Source: Pseudoxanthomonas spadix
Lineage (GTDB): Bacteria; Pseudomonadota; Gammaproteobacteria; Xanthomonadales; Xanthomonadaceae
Assembly (NCBI RefSeq): GCF_003703395.1
Contig: NZ_RDQN01000005.1
Location: forward strand, 62,001-126,000
Direction: 5' to 3'
DNA: 64,000 nt
Made by a program: the position numbers and the translations under genes. Position 1 is the first letter of the stretch, and every line of letters starts with the position of its first letter. This document shows, piece after piece, positions 20,308 to 29,491 of the stretch. A model generated the notes under the pieces. It had not been told where the DNA came from. It saw only the letters and a program-made list of their open reading frames with translations, and ran no database searches.

Positions 20308-21083
20308 GCGGCCTGGCTCTGCGGCGAGGTCGCCGGCGGCTGAGCCAGCAGCCAGGCCAGTGCCTGCCGGTAGGCTTCGGCACCGGCGCCGGTCAGCGGT
20401 GCGTTGGCGGCGATGGCCCGGGCGTCGCGCAGGCGCGCATCCATCGGCACCGCATCGGGCCATACCCGTCCGGCGTACAGGCCGTGCAGCAGCTCCAGGC
20501 TCTGCTGGCCCAGGGCGGTGCGCCGGTCGAACAGCGTGGGCAGCACGAAGCGCGCCAGTGGACGGCGGCGCGAGGTCTCCACCATCTCGGCGGTGTGCAG
20601 CATGTCGGCCAGGCCGTGCAGGGCCAGCGGGTCGGTCTGGGTCGGCACCACCAGGCGGTCGGCCGCGGCCAGCGCGTTGACCATCAGCAGGCTCAGGGTG
20701 GGTGGGCAGTCCAGCAGCGCGTAGTCATACAGGTGGGTGACGCTGGCCAGTGCGCGCTGCAGGGCCATGCCCAGGCCAGGCTGGGTCGCGCTGCGGCGTT
20801 CCAGCGTGGCCAGTCCCGGTTGGGCGGCCAGCAGGCGCAGGCCATCGATGGGCGTGGTCCGGGCCAGGGCGTCCAGCGACGGTGCGTCGGCCGAGAACAG
20901 TTCGTGTGTGCCGAGGGGCACCGGATGGCGCGGCACGTTGAAGGCGCGCGTCATCGAGGCATGTGGGTCCAAGTCGACCAGCAGGACCTGCCGGGCGGAT
21001 TCAGCCAGCCCGCGTGCCAGGCACAGCGTACTGGTGGTCTTGCCCACCCCGCCCTTCTGATTGGCGATTGCCCAGATCTGCAT
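20304..21083 (-). CDS. parA: ParA/MinD-type ATPase of the motility operon
   Basis: Deviant Walker A ATPase of 259 residues: KGGVGKTT at 10-17 with the signature lysine, the LLVDLDPHAS box and DYALLDCPPTLS. It is a chromosomally encoded orphan with no ParB neighbour. Genes of this kind directly after motCD are usual in xanthomonads and pseudomonads and are thought to position chemotaxis or flagellar proteins at the pole (ParC-like); that role is inference. ATG 21083 lies one base after the motD stop and is preferred to the upstream start at 21110. Confidence 0.88.
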   Translation of the reverse strand: MQIWAIANQKGGVGKTTSTLCLARGLAESARQVLLVDLDPHASMTRAFNVPRHPVPLGTHELFSADAPSLDALARTTPIDGLRLLAAQPGLATLERRSATQPGLGMALQRALASVTHLYDYALLDCPPTLSLLMVNALAAADRLVVPTQTDPLALHGLADMLHTAEMVETSRRRPLARFVLPTLFDRRTALGQQSLELLHGLYAGRVWPDAVPMDARLRDARAIAANAPLTGAGAEAYRQALAWLLAQPPATSPQSQAA

Positions 21084-21084
21084 G

Positions 21085-22107
21085 TCAGTTGCCCCCTGTG
21101 GCAGGTGCATGCGTGCCCGCGCCGATCATCGCAGGTGCGGCAGTGGCCGGCGCAGGGTCGGCGGCACCGGCCGCGGTCGACGCGGCCGGTGCAGGCGCCT
21201 GAGCGATCACCGGCGGGGGCTTGATGATGGCGTCCGGTCCCTGTGGCGCGCCTTGCGGGGTGGCCAGGATCACCAGCATCACCCGGCGGTTGGCATTGCG
21301 TCCGGCCGCGGTGGCGTTGTCGGCGATCGGCTGGTGTTCGCCGTAGCCGACCACGGCCAGGCGCGAAGCGGGCACGCCCTGGTCGGCGAGCACGTGGACC
21401 ACGCTGGCCGCGCGCGCGGCCGACAGTTCCCAGTTGGAAGGGTATTGCACGGTGGCGATGGGCTGGTTGTCGGTGTAGCCCTCCACGCGCACCGCGTTGG
21501 GCACCTTGCGCAGGACCTCGGCCAGCTGGCGCACGATGTTGGTGGCCGCCGGGTTGGCCCTGGCCACGCCGCTGGCGAACAGGATGTCGCTCTGGATTTC
21601 CACTTCCAGGTAGTTGGCGCCGCGGCGCACGGTGACCAGTTTCTTCTGCACCAGGTCAGAGAGCACGGCCTGCAGGTCTTCGCCCAGCGCGATCAGCTGG
21701 CCTTCGGAGGTGTCCTTGCCGCCGCCCGGACCGTCGATGTCGGTGGGCAGCCGGCCGGCGGTGCTCTTGCCGTAGCGCGGCATGTCCAGTGCCTGGCGGG
21801 CCCTGGACTGCATCAGCTCGCTGGCCGGGGCCGGCCCGATGCGTGCGGCGGCGGTGGCCAGCGAGGGCCGATCGAAGGAGGACCCCAGCAGCTGGTGCTT
21901 GCCCAGCTGCAGCGGCGAGACCGAACGCGGCGGCCCGCCGAACTCGGCGTTGAGCGCATCGGACACCGCGCGGAACTTGCCTTCATTGACCGAGGAAATG
22001 GCGTACATCACCACGAACAGCGCCAGCAGCAGCGTTACCAGATCGCCATAGGGGATGGCCCAGGCTTCGTGGTTGGCGTGTTCTTCGTGCTGGTGCTTGC
22101 GCGCCAT
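21085..22107 (-). CDS. motD: Flagellar motor stator protein MotD (MotB family)
   Basis: Stator B-subunit of 340 residues. After a short cytoplasmic tail (MARKHQHEEHANHEAW) it has one membrane helix with the proton-carrying Asp in AIPYGDLVTLLLALFVVMYA. A linker follows, then an OmpA-like peptidoglycan-binding domain at about 185-290 (VEGYTDNQPI, NWELSAARAASVV, RVMLVI). The C-terminus is a Pro/Ala-rich tail of about 50 residues. The longer frame upstream overlaps motC. It forms an operon with motC, 25 bp upstream. MotCD in related bacteria is the swarming-type second stator. Confidence 0.95.
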   Translation of the reverse strand: MARKHQHEEHANHEAWAIPYGDLVTLLLALFVVMYAISSVNEGKFRAVSDALNAEFGGPPRSVSPLQLGKHQLLGSSFDRPSLATAAARIGPAPASELMQSRARQALDMPRYGKSTAGRLPTDIDGPGGGKDTSEGQLIALGEDLQAVLSDLVQKKLVTVRRGANYLEVEIQSDILFASGVARANPAATNIVRQLAEVLRKVPNAVRVEGYTDNQPIATVQYPSNWELSAARAASVVHVLADQGVPASRLAVVGYGEHQPIADNATAAGRNANRRVMLVILATPQGAPQGPDAIIKPPPVIAQAPAPAASTAAGAADPAPATAAPAMIGAGTHAPATGGN

Positions 22108-22132
22108 GATCGCCTCAGGTCCCTTGAACGGT

Positions 22133-22876
22133 TCAGTGCTGCACGTAGACGGACAGGCGCGACTCGATGTTGCGCGGGTTCTCGCCCTGGGCAATGGCGA
22201 TCAGGCCTTCCAGGATCATCTCGCGCGATTCGTTCTGCTCGGCGATCAGCGCCTTGAGCTTGCTGGCCATCGGCAGGAACAGCAGGTTGGCCAGGCCAAT
22301 GCCGTAAATGGTGGCGGTGAACGCGCCGGCGATGCCGTGGCCCAACTTGGACGGGTCGGCCAGGTTCTTCATCACCGCGATCAGGCCCAGTACCGCGCCG
22401 ATGATGCCCAGGGTCGGCGCATAGATGCCCATGCCCTCGAACACCTTGGCCGCGGCGGTGTCGCGGGTCTGCTGGTGGTGCATGTCGGTTTCCAGGACGT
22501 TGCGGATCGCGTCCGGCTCGATCCCGTCGACCACCATCTGCAGGCCCTTCTTGATGAATTCATCGTCCTGGTCCTTGACCTGCGCTTCCAACCCCAAAAG
22601 GCCCTGCTTGCGTGCGGTGTTGGACCACTCGACGATCTTGGCCAGCACGCCGGCGCGGTCCTGGGACGGGGGCATGAACACCCACCGGGCGATCTTCCAG
22701 GCCAGCATGAAGGTGCTCATGTGGGTCTGGAGCATGATCGCGGCGAAGGTGCCGACCACGACGATGACGAACGCGGCCGGCGACCACAGGGCTTCGATCC
22801 CCGCGCCCTTGAGCACGCTGCCCAGCAGCAGCGCGCACAGGGCGAGGATTCCACCAATGAGGCTGAGCTTGTCCAT
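22133..22876 (-). CDS. motC: Flagellar motor stator protein MotC (MotA family)
   Basis: Stator A-subunit of 247 residues with four membrane helices: two near the N-terminus (LIGGILALCALLLGSVLKG, AAFVIVVVGTFAAIML) and two at about 150-200 (GIYAPTLGIIGAVLGLI, GIAGAFTATIYGIGLANLLFLP). A cytoplasmic loop between them carries the charged residues that contact FliG. The start ATG 22876 has only a modest AGAGGA site some 30 bases upstream. Between this gene and fliA lies a 900-bp repeat array, so motCD is probably transcribed from its own promoter, which I could not identify in the 100 bp upstream. Confidence 0.95.
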   Translation of the reverse strand: MDKLSLIGGILALCALLLGSVLKGAGIEALWSPAAFVIVVVGTFAAIMLQTHMSTFMLAWKIARWVFMPPSQDRAGVLAKIVEWSNTARKQGLLGLEAQVKDQDDEFIKKGLQMVVDGIEPDAIRNVLETDMHHQQTRDTAAAKVFEGMGIYAPTLGIIGAVLGLIAVMKNLADPSKLGHGIAGAFTATIYGIGLANLLFLPMASKLKALIAEQNESREMILEGLIAIAQGENPRNIESRLSVYVQH

Positions 22877-22977
22877 GGTGTCTTTGACGGCCGCAGGCCG
22901 CGATCCTGAAGAGGAAATTTTCGGACGAGGTGGTGGGCAGCGTCGAGGACGCCTGGGGCAGGTGACGCTCGCTCGAT

Positions 22978-23879
22978 GGGCCGGGCACATCGAGAACGCT
23001 GCCTTGCCCCTGCCTTTCGCGCCTCAGCGCGAAGGGGAGGGTCTGGGAGGGGTGCTTTTGCTTTCGGCGCGCAGCACATGCAAGAGCGAGCAGATCAACA
23101 GCAACCCCTCCCCATCCCTCCCCTGCTTCGCAAGGGAGGGGGCCAAGCGGCTCGCTCGGTGGGCCGGGCACATCGAGAACGCTGCCTTGCCCCCTGCCTT
23201 TCGCGCGTCAGCGCGAAGGGGAGGGTCGGTGAGGGGTGCCTTTGCTTTCGGCGCGCAGCACATGCAAGAGCGAGCAGATCAACAGCAACCCCTCCCCATC
23301 CCTCCCCTGCTTCGCAAGGGAGGGGGCCAAGCGGCTCGCTCGGTGGACCGGCACATCGAGAACGCTGCCTTGCTCCCTCCCCTTCGCGCGTCAGCGCGAA
23401 GGGGAGGGTCTGGGAGGGGTGCTTTTGCTTTCGGCGCCGAGCACATGCAAGAACGAGCAGATCAACAGCAACCCCTCCCCATCCCTCCCCTGCTTCGCAA
23501 GGGAGGGGGCCAAGCGGCTCGCTCGGTGGGCCGGGCGGATCGAGAACGCTGCCTTGCCCCCTGCCTTTCGCGCGTCAGCGCGAAGGGGAGGGTCGGGGTG
23601 CCTTTGCTTTCGGCGCCGAGCACATGCAAGAGCGAGCAGATCAACAGCAACCCCTCCCCATCCCTCCCCTGCTTCGCAAGGGAGCGGGCCAAGCGGCTCG
23701 CTCGGTGGGCCGGGCAAATCAAGAACGCTGCCTTGCCCCTGCCTTTCGCGCGTCAGCGCGAAGGGGAGGGTCGGGGAGGGGTGCCTTTGCTTTCGGCGCG
23801 CAGCACATGCAAGAACGAGCAGATCAACAGCAACCCCTCCCCATCCCTCCCCTGCTTCGCAAGGGAGGGGGCCAAGCGC
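22978..23879. repeat. Tandem array of five ~182-bp repeat units between fliA and motC
   Basis: Five head-to-tail units start at 22978, 23151, 23335, 23518 and 23697, each beginning CTCGCTCG(A/G)TGG. Each unit has a palindrome with CGCGCGTCAGCGCG flanked by GGGGAGGG words, a middle part containing CACATGCAAGA(G/A)CGAGCAGATC, and an oppositely oriented arm ACCCCTCCCCATCCCTCCCC. So each unit is an inverted pair. The units differ by short indels and point changes. Open frames across it on both strands are products of the repeat period, not genes. Confidence 0.95.
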
Positions 23880-23916
23880 AGCGCGATCGAGGATGGCCTG
23901 CGCTGCCGCGTGTCCG

Positions 23917-24669
23917 TCAGTCTTCCGGGTCCTGCGGCTCGCGCTTCCAGTCGGCCAGGCGGGCGCGCAGGCGGACCATGGCCTGGCCATGGATCTGGCA
24001 GGCCCGCGATTCGCTGACCGCCAGCACCGCGCCGATCTCGCGCAGGTTCAGTTCCTGCTCGTAATAGAGCGAGAGCACCAGGCCTTCGCGCTCGGGCAGG
24101 CTGGCGATGGCCTCGGCCAGGGCGCAGCGGAATGCTTGGTCCTCGAACGCGCGTGCCGGGGTGGCGTGGTCGGCGGTGGCCAGTTGCGGTTCGCCGTCGT
24201 GCTCGTCCATGTGCGCGTCCAGGCTGGAGAGCTGGCCGCGGGCAGCGTCCTCGACCAGCTGGTGATATTCCTCCAGCGGGATCTCCATCGCCGCGGCCAC
24301 TTGGGCCGGGCTTGCGGCGCGGCCGGTGGACTGCTCGATCCGGCGCACCGCGGCGATCATCTGCCGGTAGTTGCGATGGACCGAACGCGGGGTCCAGTCG
24401 CCGCGGCGCATCTGGTCGATCATCGCCCCGCGGATGCGGATGGACGCATAGGTCTCGAAGGTCGCGCCCTGGTCGGCCTGGTAGTTGCGGGCCGCCTCGA
24501 TCAGGCCGAGCATGCCGGCCTGGATCAGGTCGTCGATCTCCACGCTGGCCGGCAGCCGCGCGGCCAGGTGGTGGGCGATGCGGCGGACCAGCTCGCCGTG
24601 CCTTTCGACGATGTCGCTGGCCGAGCCGTTCTGGTGGGCGCGATAGCTTCTGGCGGCAAGGGCGTTCAT
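23917..24669 (-). CDS. fliA: RNA polymerase sigma-28 factor FliA
   Basis: Alternative sigma factor for late flagellar and chemotaxis genes, 250 residues. Region 2 (VEIDDLIQAGMLGLIEAARNYQ, FETYASIRIRGAMIDQMRRGDW), region 3 and region 4 (LPEREGLVLSLYYEQELNLREIGAVLAVSESRACQIHGQAM) are intact. The start overlaps the flhG stop by 4 nt, as expected for flhF-flhG-fliA. A FliA-type promoter in this window lies upstream of fliC. Downstream, transcription would run into the five-unit repeat array. Confidence 0.97.
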   Translation of the reverse strand: MNALAARSYRAHQNGSASDIVERHGELVRRIAHHLAARLPASVEIDDLIQAGMLGLIEAARNYQADQGATFETYASIRIRGAMIDQMRRGDWTPRSVHRNYRQMIAAVRRIEQSTGRAASPAQVAAAMEIPLEEYHQLVEDAARGQLSSLDAHMDEHDGEPQLATADHATPARAFEDQAFRCALAEAIASLPEREGLVLSLYYEQELNLREIGAVLAVSESRACQIHGQAMVRLRARLADWKREPQDPED

Positions 24670-25520
24670 GGCGTGCGGCTCCCCGGGGCGGCGGGCTGGC
24701 CGACCAGGCGTTCAAGGAAGAATTCCACGTGCCCACGCGGGCCGGTGGGCTGCTGCCACTGGCGGGCACGCCGGGCCACCTCACGGTAGGCGGCGGCCGA
24801 GGGCGCCGAGGGGAAGGCGTCCACGACCGCTTCCTGGCGCTGCACCGCGCGGCGCAGCCACTCGTCGCGCGGGATCGCGCCCAGATAGTTGAGGGTGATG
24901 TCCAGGAAGCGCGAGACCACCCGTTCGAGCTTGGCGAACAGGGCCGGGCCCTCGGCGGCGTCTGCCACCTGGCTGGCCAGCACGTGCACGCGCTGCACGC
25001 CGCGGTCGCGCCCGAGCACCTTGATCAGCGCGTAGGCGTCGGTCATCGAGGCTGGCTCGTCGCAGACCACCACCACCACATCGTGCGCGGCCTGGCAGAA
25101 GGTCAGCACCCCATCGGCGATGCCGGCGGCGTTGTCGATCACCATCACCTCCAGCGGCAGGTCCAGCTCGGAGAAGGCATGGACCAGGCCCACGTGTTCC
25201 TGCGCCGAAAGCTGGGCCATGTGCTGCTTGCCCGATGCGGCCGGCACCACCAGCAGGCCGTTGGGGCCTTCCAGCAGGGTGTCGGCCAGCGTGCACTTGC
25301 CGGCGAACACATCGGACAGGGTGAAGCGCGGGGACAGGCCCAGCATCACATCGGCATTGGCCAGGCCCAAGTCGGTATCCAGCAACAGGGTGCGCTGGCC
25401 GGCATTGACCATGGCCGCGGCCAGGTTGATCGAGGTGGTGGTCTTGCCCACCCCGCCCTTGCCGCTGGCCACGGCGATCACCCGCGGCATGCGCAGGGCG
25501 CTGGCATCAGGCGACTGCAT
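24666..25520 (-). CDS. flhG: FlhG (FleN), MinD-type ATPase controlling flagellar number
   Basis: ATPase of 284 residues that limits the number of polar flagella, acting on FlhF and on the master regulator FleQ. The Walker A box is GKGGVGKTTTS at about 20-30, and the LLLDTDLGLANADVMLGL and MVIDNAAGI boxes are typical of FlhG/FleN. The longer frame is rejected because ATG 25520 gives the normal N-terminus. It overlaps the flhF 3' end by 14 nt and the fliA start by 4 nt, which indicates coupled translation. With FlhF it fits a bacterium with one or few polar flagella. Confidence 0.96.
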   Translation of the reverse strand: MQSPDASALRMPRVIAVASGKGGVGKTTTSINLAAAMVNAGQRTLLLDTDLGLANADVMLGLSPRFTLSDVFAGKCTLADTLLEGPNGLLVVPAASGKQHMAQLSAQEHVGLVHAFSELDLPLEVMVIDNAAGIADGVLTFCQAAHDVVVVVCDEPASMTDAYALIKVLGRDRGVQRVHVLASQVADAAEGPALFAKLERVVSRFLDITLNYLGAIPRDEWLRRAVQRQEAVVDAFPSAPSAAAYREVARRARQWQQPTGPRGHVEFFLERLVGQPAAPGSRTP

Positions 25521-27183
25521 GGCGGGCCTCGATGCCGTGAGTGGCGACCTCGCTGCTGCGGCGCGCGCTTTCCATCGCCTGGGCGATGCGCTCGGCATCG
25601 CCGGCCTCGATGTCGGTGTCGATGCGCTGGCCGTGAGTGGTGTAGGCGATCGGCATGCCGGCACGGGTGCTGACCGACAGCGCACTGCCCAGGTAGCCGG
25701 TTTCGTCCAGCTTGGTCAGGACCAGGCCTTCGGGTGCGGCCGGCCGGTAGCGGCGGATCACCTCGCCCAGGTCCTGCGGGTGGCCATTGGCCGGCAGCAC
25801 CAGCAGGCTGCGGACCTTGCGCGTGGCGCGCAGCCACAGGATCTGGTTGAACAGGGCGCGGTCGGTCGGCGCGTAGCCGGTGGTATCGACCAGCACCAGC
25901 GGGTAGTCGGCCAGCTGCTCCAGCGCCAGCTGCAGGCCGCCGATCCCGCGCGCCTCGCATACGGTGATGCCCAGCTTGCGGCCATGGGCCTGCAGTTGTT
26001 CGTGTGCGCCGGGACGCTCGCAGTCGGTGGTGACCAGGGCCACGTCGCGGGCGCGGTGGCGGGCGGCGAAGCGCGCGGCCAGCTTGGCCGCGGTGGTGGT
26101 CTTGCCGGCGCCGGTCGGGCCGACCAGGGCGATCACCCCGCCTTCGTCGATCGATTCGGAAGCGGCGATGGACAGGCTGCGGGCCAGCTCGGCTATCAGC
26201 GCGGCATTGATCTGCGACACCGGCAGCGCCGGGTCGATGCGCAGGGCCACGGCTTGGGCCAGCGACTGCTCGCAGCCGTGGCCGATCAGCGCATCGAAGG
26301 CCGCCGCCCGCGCCGGCGACCCGCGCAGGCGCTCCAGCGAGAGCTGCTCGATCTGCGTTTCCATCAGCGCGCGCATGCGGGCCATCTCCTCGCGCATGGC
26401 GGCAATCGCCGGGTCGACCTCGGCGGTGGGTACCAGCGACAGCGCTGGACGATCGGCCTCGACTGGCGCTGCGGCCGGCGTGAGCGCAGCCGGCGCGGCG
26501 GCTTCGACCTCCGCGCCGACCGTGACCTGGGCCAGCGGCGCGGCGAGCTGGGCCTGGTCGGTGCCGGTCATGTCCTGGGTGACGCGCGCCTGGGCTTGGC
26601 TGGCTGCCAGGCGCGCACGCAGGCTGGCGGCGAAGTCGGGGACCGGCGTTTGCGCCACCTCGGCCTGGGCGGCATGCAGCTGCGCCGGTGCGGCGGTGCG
26701 GGTCGGCGCGGCCGGAGCCGGAGCTGGAGCCTGTTCGGCCAGGGTCTGTTCGCCATGCTGGCCGCGCAGGCGGGCACGGGCGCGGGCCAGCAGCGACTCC
26801 GGGGCGGCGGTTTCGGCGCGGGGGCTGGTCAGGGCCGCGGCGAACGCGGCGGCCGGGTCGGCCTGGCGGCCGGCCGCTGCGGCGCCCGTGTCGGCTGGTG
26901 TTGCGGGCGGTGCGGGCGGCGCCGGGATTCCGGCGGCTGCCGAGATTCCGGCGTGGCCCTGGGCCAGGGCCGACAGTGCGGCCGGGCTGGAGTCGGTCGG
27001 GTCGGCACCGGCGGCGCGCATGGCCCGGGCCAGAGCGGCCTGGTCGTAGCCGGTGGCCGAGACCACTTCGATGCCACCGGCCACCGGCTGGCTGGACAGG
27101 ATCACCGCATCGGGGCCCTGCGCATCACGGATCATCCGCAGGGCGGTGCGCATGTCGCTGGCAACGAAACGCTTGATGTTCAT
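25507..27183 (-). CDS. flhF: FlhF, SRP-type GTPase for polar flagellar placement
   Basis: Signal-recognition-type GTPase of 558 residues. The N-terminal MNIKRFVASDMRTALRMIRD is typical. A long Ala/Pro-rich B region (about 85-290) makes it longer than many homologues (380-500). The NG domain follows with the P-loop GPTGAGKTTTAAKLAAR. The G2-G3 region reads TTDCERPGAHEQL where most homologues have TTDSYRIGAHEQL. LVDTTG and LTKLDETGYLG follow. ATG 27183 has a strong AGGAGGT site, so the longer frame to 27213 is rejected. A possible sigma-54 promoter lies 56 bp upstream. Confidence 0.95.
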   Translation of the reverse strand: MNIKRFVASDMRTALRMIRDAQGPDAVILSSQPVAGGIEVVSATGYDQAALARAMRAAGADPTDSSPAALSALAQGHAGISAAAGIPAPPAPPATPADTGAAAAGRQADPAAAFAAALTSPRAETAAPESLLARARARLRGQHGEQTLAEQAPAPAPAAPTRTAAPAQLHAAQAEVAQTPVPDFAASLRARLAASQAQARVTQDMTGTDQAQLAAPLAQVTVGAEVEAAAPAALTPAAAPVEADRPALSLVPTAEVDPAIAAMREEMARMRALMETQIEQLSLERLRGSPARAAAFDALIGHGCEQSLAQAVALRIDPALPVSQINAALIAELARSLSIAASESIDEGGVIALVGPTGAGKTTTAAKLAARFAARHRARDVALVTTDCERPGAHEQLQAHGRKLGITVCEARGIGGLQLALEQLADYPLVLVDTTGYAPTDRALFNQILWLRATRKVRSLLVLPANGHPQDLGEVIRRYRPAAPEGLVLTKLDETGYLGSALSVSTRAGMPIAYTTHGQRIDTDIEAGDAERIAQAMESARRSSEVATHGIEARHAVA

Positions 27184-27238
27184 TTTCAGTGGACCTCCTG
27201 CGCTGCCGGCCACCCGGCATCACGCTGTCCAGGGCCAT

Positions 27239-27253
27239 GCAGGACCCGTGCCG
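27239..27253 (-). promoter_or_regulatory. Candidate sigma-54 promoter of flhF
   Basis: On the minus strand CGGCACGGGTCCTGC matches TGGCAC-N5-TTGC, with the GG and GC elements kept and two mismatches. It lies in the 223-bp gap after flhA; transcription would start about 45 bases ahead of flhF. The rest of the gap shows no gene. Confidence 0.5.
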
Positions 27254-27406
27254 CGATCGCCGGGCGCAGGCAGCGACGGTGTGTCGGCGCGGAAGCCCCG
27301 GCATGGCCGATCGCCGGCGTGCCCATGGCCCCGGCAGCGCCTGGCGCGGACCCGGGACCACCGAGGCGGGGTCGACGCAGGAATCCGCGCGAACCCACCT
27401 TCCGGC

Positions 27407-29491
27407 TCAGCCCACCGCCCCCACCAGCCGCAGGCGCTTGTCCTCGGGCACTTCCGAATAGGCCAGCACCGACAGCGCCGGCACGCTGTGGCGGACCAGG
27501 CGGGCGATGGAGGCGCGCACCCCGCCGGGGACCAGCAGCACGGCCGGTTCGCCCTTGCTTTCCTGCTGGGTCACGCACTGGCTCAGGTTCTGGTGGATGC
27601 GTTCGGCCAGGCCCGGCTCCAGCGCGGCGCCGGCGCCGTTGACCGAATCCTGCAGCACCCGTTCCAGCTGCGGGGCCAGGGTGTAGACCGGCAACTCTTC
27701 GGCCATGCCGTTGATCTCCTGGACGATGAAGCGGCCCAACGCCACGCGCACCGCGGCGGTGAGCTGGGCCGGGTCCTGGGTATGCGGGGCGTGCTCGAGC
27801 AGGGTCTCCACGATCTGACGGATCTGGCGCAGCGGGACCCTGTCGGTCAGCAGCGACTGCAGCACCTTGGCCACCACCGACAGCGGCAGCAGCTTGGGCG
27901 TGAGGTCCTCGACCAGCTTGGCGTTGCCGCCGCGGCCCAGGGTGGCCAGCAGCTGCTGTACTTCTTCCAGGCCCAGCAGTTCGGCGGCGCGCTCGCGGAT
28001 CAGGTGCGACAGATGGGTGGCGACCACCGTGGCCGCATCGACCACGGTGTAGCCCAGCGATTCGGCATGCGCGCGCTGGCTGGGCAGGATCCAGGTCGAA
28101 TCCAGGCCGAAGGCCGGGTCCTTGCCGGGGATGCCGTCCAGCGCCCCGAACACCCGGCCCGGGTCCAGGGCCAGTTCGCGATCCGGGTGGATCTCGCCAC
28201 CGGCCAGCGGCACCCCGTGGACCAGCACCCGGTACTGGCCCGGAGCCAGCTCCAGGTTGTCGCGCACGTGCACGGCCGGGATCAGGAAGCCCAGGTCCTG
28301 GGTCAGCTTGCGGCGCACGCCCTTGAGCCGCGCCAGCAGCTCGCCGCCCTGTTGCTTGTCCACCAGCGCGATCAGCTTGTAGCCCACTTCCAGGGCCAGC
28401 GGCTCGACCGGGCGGATCTCGTCCCAGCTCAGCTCGGCATTGGGCGCGGCGGCGGCGCCGGCACTGGCCGCCGCGGCGGCTTCGGCCTGGGGCGCGGCCA
28501 GGGTGCGCTGGTGCAGCCTGAAGGCGGCAAAGCCCAGGATGCCGGCCAGCAGCAGGAACGGGATGTTGGGCATGCCCGGGATGATCCCGATCAGGCCCAG
28601 CAGCAGCGCGGCCACGGTCAGCGCGCGCTGGTGGCCGAACACCTGCCTGGACACCGTGGCGCCCATGTCCTGCTCGCCGGTGGAGCGGGTCACCAACATC
28701 GCCACCGCGGTGGCGATCAGCAGCGCCGGCAGCTGCGCGACCAGGCCGTCGCCGATGGCCAGCAGGGTGTAGGTCCTGAACGCATCGCCGAAGCCCATGT
28801 CGTGCTGGAGCACGCCGATCAGCAGGCCACCGATGATGTTGATCGCCAGGATCAGCATGCCGGCGATGGCATCGCCGCGGACGAACTTGGAGGCACCATC
28901 CATCGAGCCGTAGAAGTCGGCTTCCTCGCGCACTTCCTGGCGGCGGGCCTTGGCTTCCTCGCGGGTCAGCAGGCCGGCGTTGAGGTCGGCATCGATCGCC
29001 ATCTGCTTGCCGGGCAGGGCGTCCAGGATGAAGCGCGCCGAGACCTCGGAGATGCGCCCGGCGCCCTTGGTGACCACCACGAAGTTGACGATGGTCAGGA
29101 TCGCGAAGACCACGATGCCCACGGCAAAGCTGCCGCCGATCACGAACTGGCCGAAGGACTCGATCACATGGCCGGCCGCGCCCGGACCCTTGTGGCCGTG
29201 CAGCAGGACCACCCGGGTGGAGGCCACGTTCAGCGCCAGCCGCAGCAGGGTGACCATCAGCAGGACGCTGGGGAAGATCGAGAACTCCAGCGGCCGCTTC
29301 ACGTACACCACCGCCAGCATCACCACCAGCGACAGGGCGATGTTGATGGTGAACAGCCCGTCCAGGACGATCGGCGCCAGCGGCACGATCACCATGGCCA
29401 GCATCGCCACCACCACCAGCGGGGCGGCCGCACCGCTCCGGATCGCGCCGATCACGCCGTTGACGGAGATCCGTCCGGGTTGTGCGCTCAC
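27407..29491 (-). CDS. flhA: Flagellar export gate protein FlhA
   Basis: Inner-membrane core of the flagellar type III export gate, 694 residues. It has eight membrane helices in the first ~330 residues, with the conserved cytoplasmic FHIPEP-type loop (RISEVSARFILDALPGKQMAIDADLNAG, FYGSMDGASKFVRGDAIAG). A linker is followed by the large cytoplasmic domain that docks chaperone-substrate complexes. The start is GTG 29491, overlapping the flhB stop as GTGA; the much longer frame upstream is a shadow of flhB. It is followed by a 223-bp gap before flhF. Confidence 0.97.
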   Translation of the reverse strand: MSAQPGRISVNGVIGAIRSGAAAPLVVVAMLAMVIVPLAPIVLDGLFTINIALSLVVMLAVVYVKRPLEFSIFPSVLLMVTLLRLALNVASTRVVLLHGHKGPGAAGHVIESFGQFVIGGSFAVGIVVFAILTIVNFVVVTKGAGRISEVSARFILDALPGKQMAIDADLNAGLLTREEAKARRQEVREEADFYGSMDGASKFVRGDAIAGMLILAINIIGGLLIGVLQHDMGFGDAFRTYTLLAIGDGLVAQLPALLIATAVAMLVTRSTGEQDMGATVSRQVFGHQRALTVAALLLGLIGIIPGMPNIPFLLLAGILGFAAFRLHQRTLAAPQAEAAAAASAGAAAAPNAELSWDEIRPVEPLALEVGYKLIALVDKQQGGELLARLKGVRRKLTQDLGFLIPAVHVRDNLELAPGQYRVLVHGVPLAGGEIHPDRELALDPGRVFGALDGIPGKDPAFGLDSTWILPSQRAHAESLGYTVVDAATVVATHLSHLIRERAAELLGLEEVQQLLATLGRGGNAKLVEDLTPKLLPLSVVAKVLQSLLTDRVPLRQIRQIVETLLEHAPHTQDPAQLTAAVRVALGRFIVQEINGMAEELPVYTLAPQLERVLQDSVNGAGAALEPGLAERIHQNLSQCVTQQESKGEPAVLLVPGGVRASIARLVRHSVPALSVLAYSEVPEDKRLRLVGAVG

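Noticed and set aside
22877-22977. FliA-type promoter for motC (TCCGAAAA near 22920)
   Set aside because: The -10-like box has six of eight matches, but no TAAA box is found at the 11-base distance.
22425-24789. Open frames of 360-530 codons on the + strand over motC, the repeat array and fliA
   Set aside because: They overlap motC and fliA/flhG, which have full family motifs, and otherwise consist of period-derived repeats.
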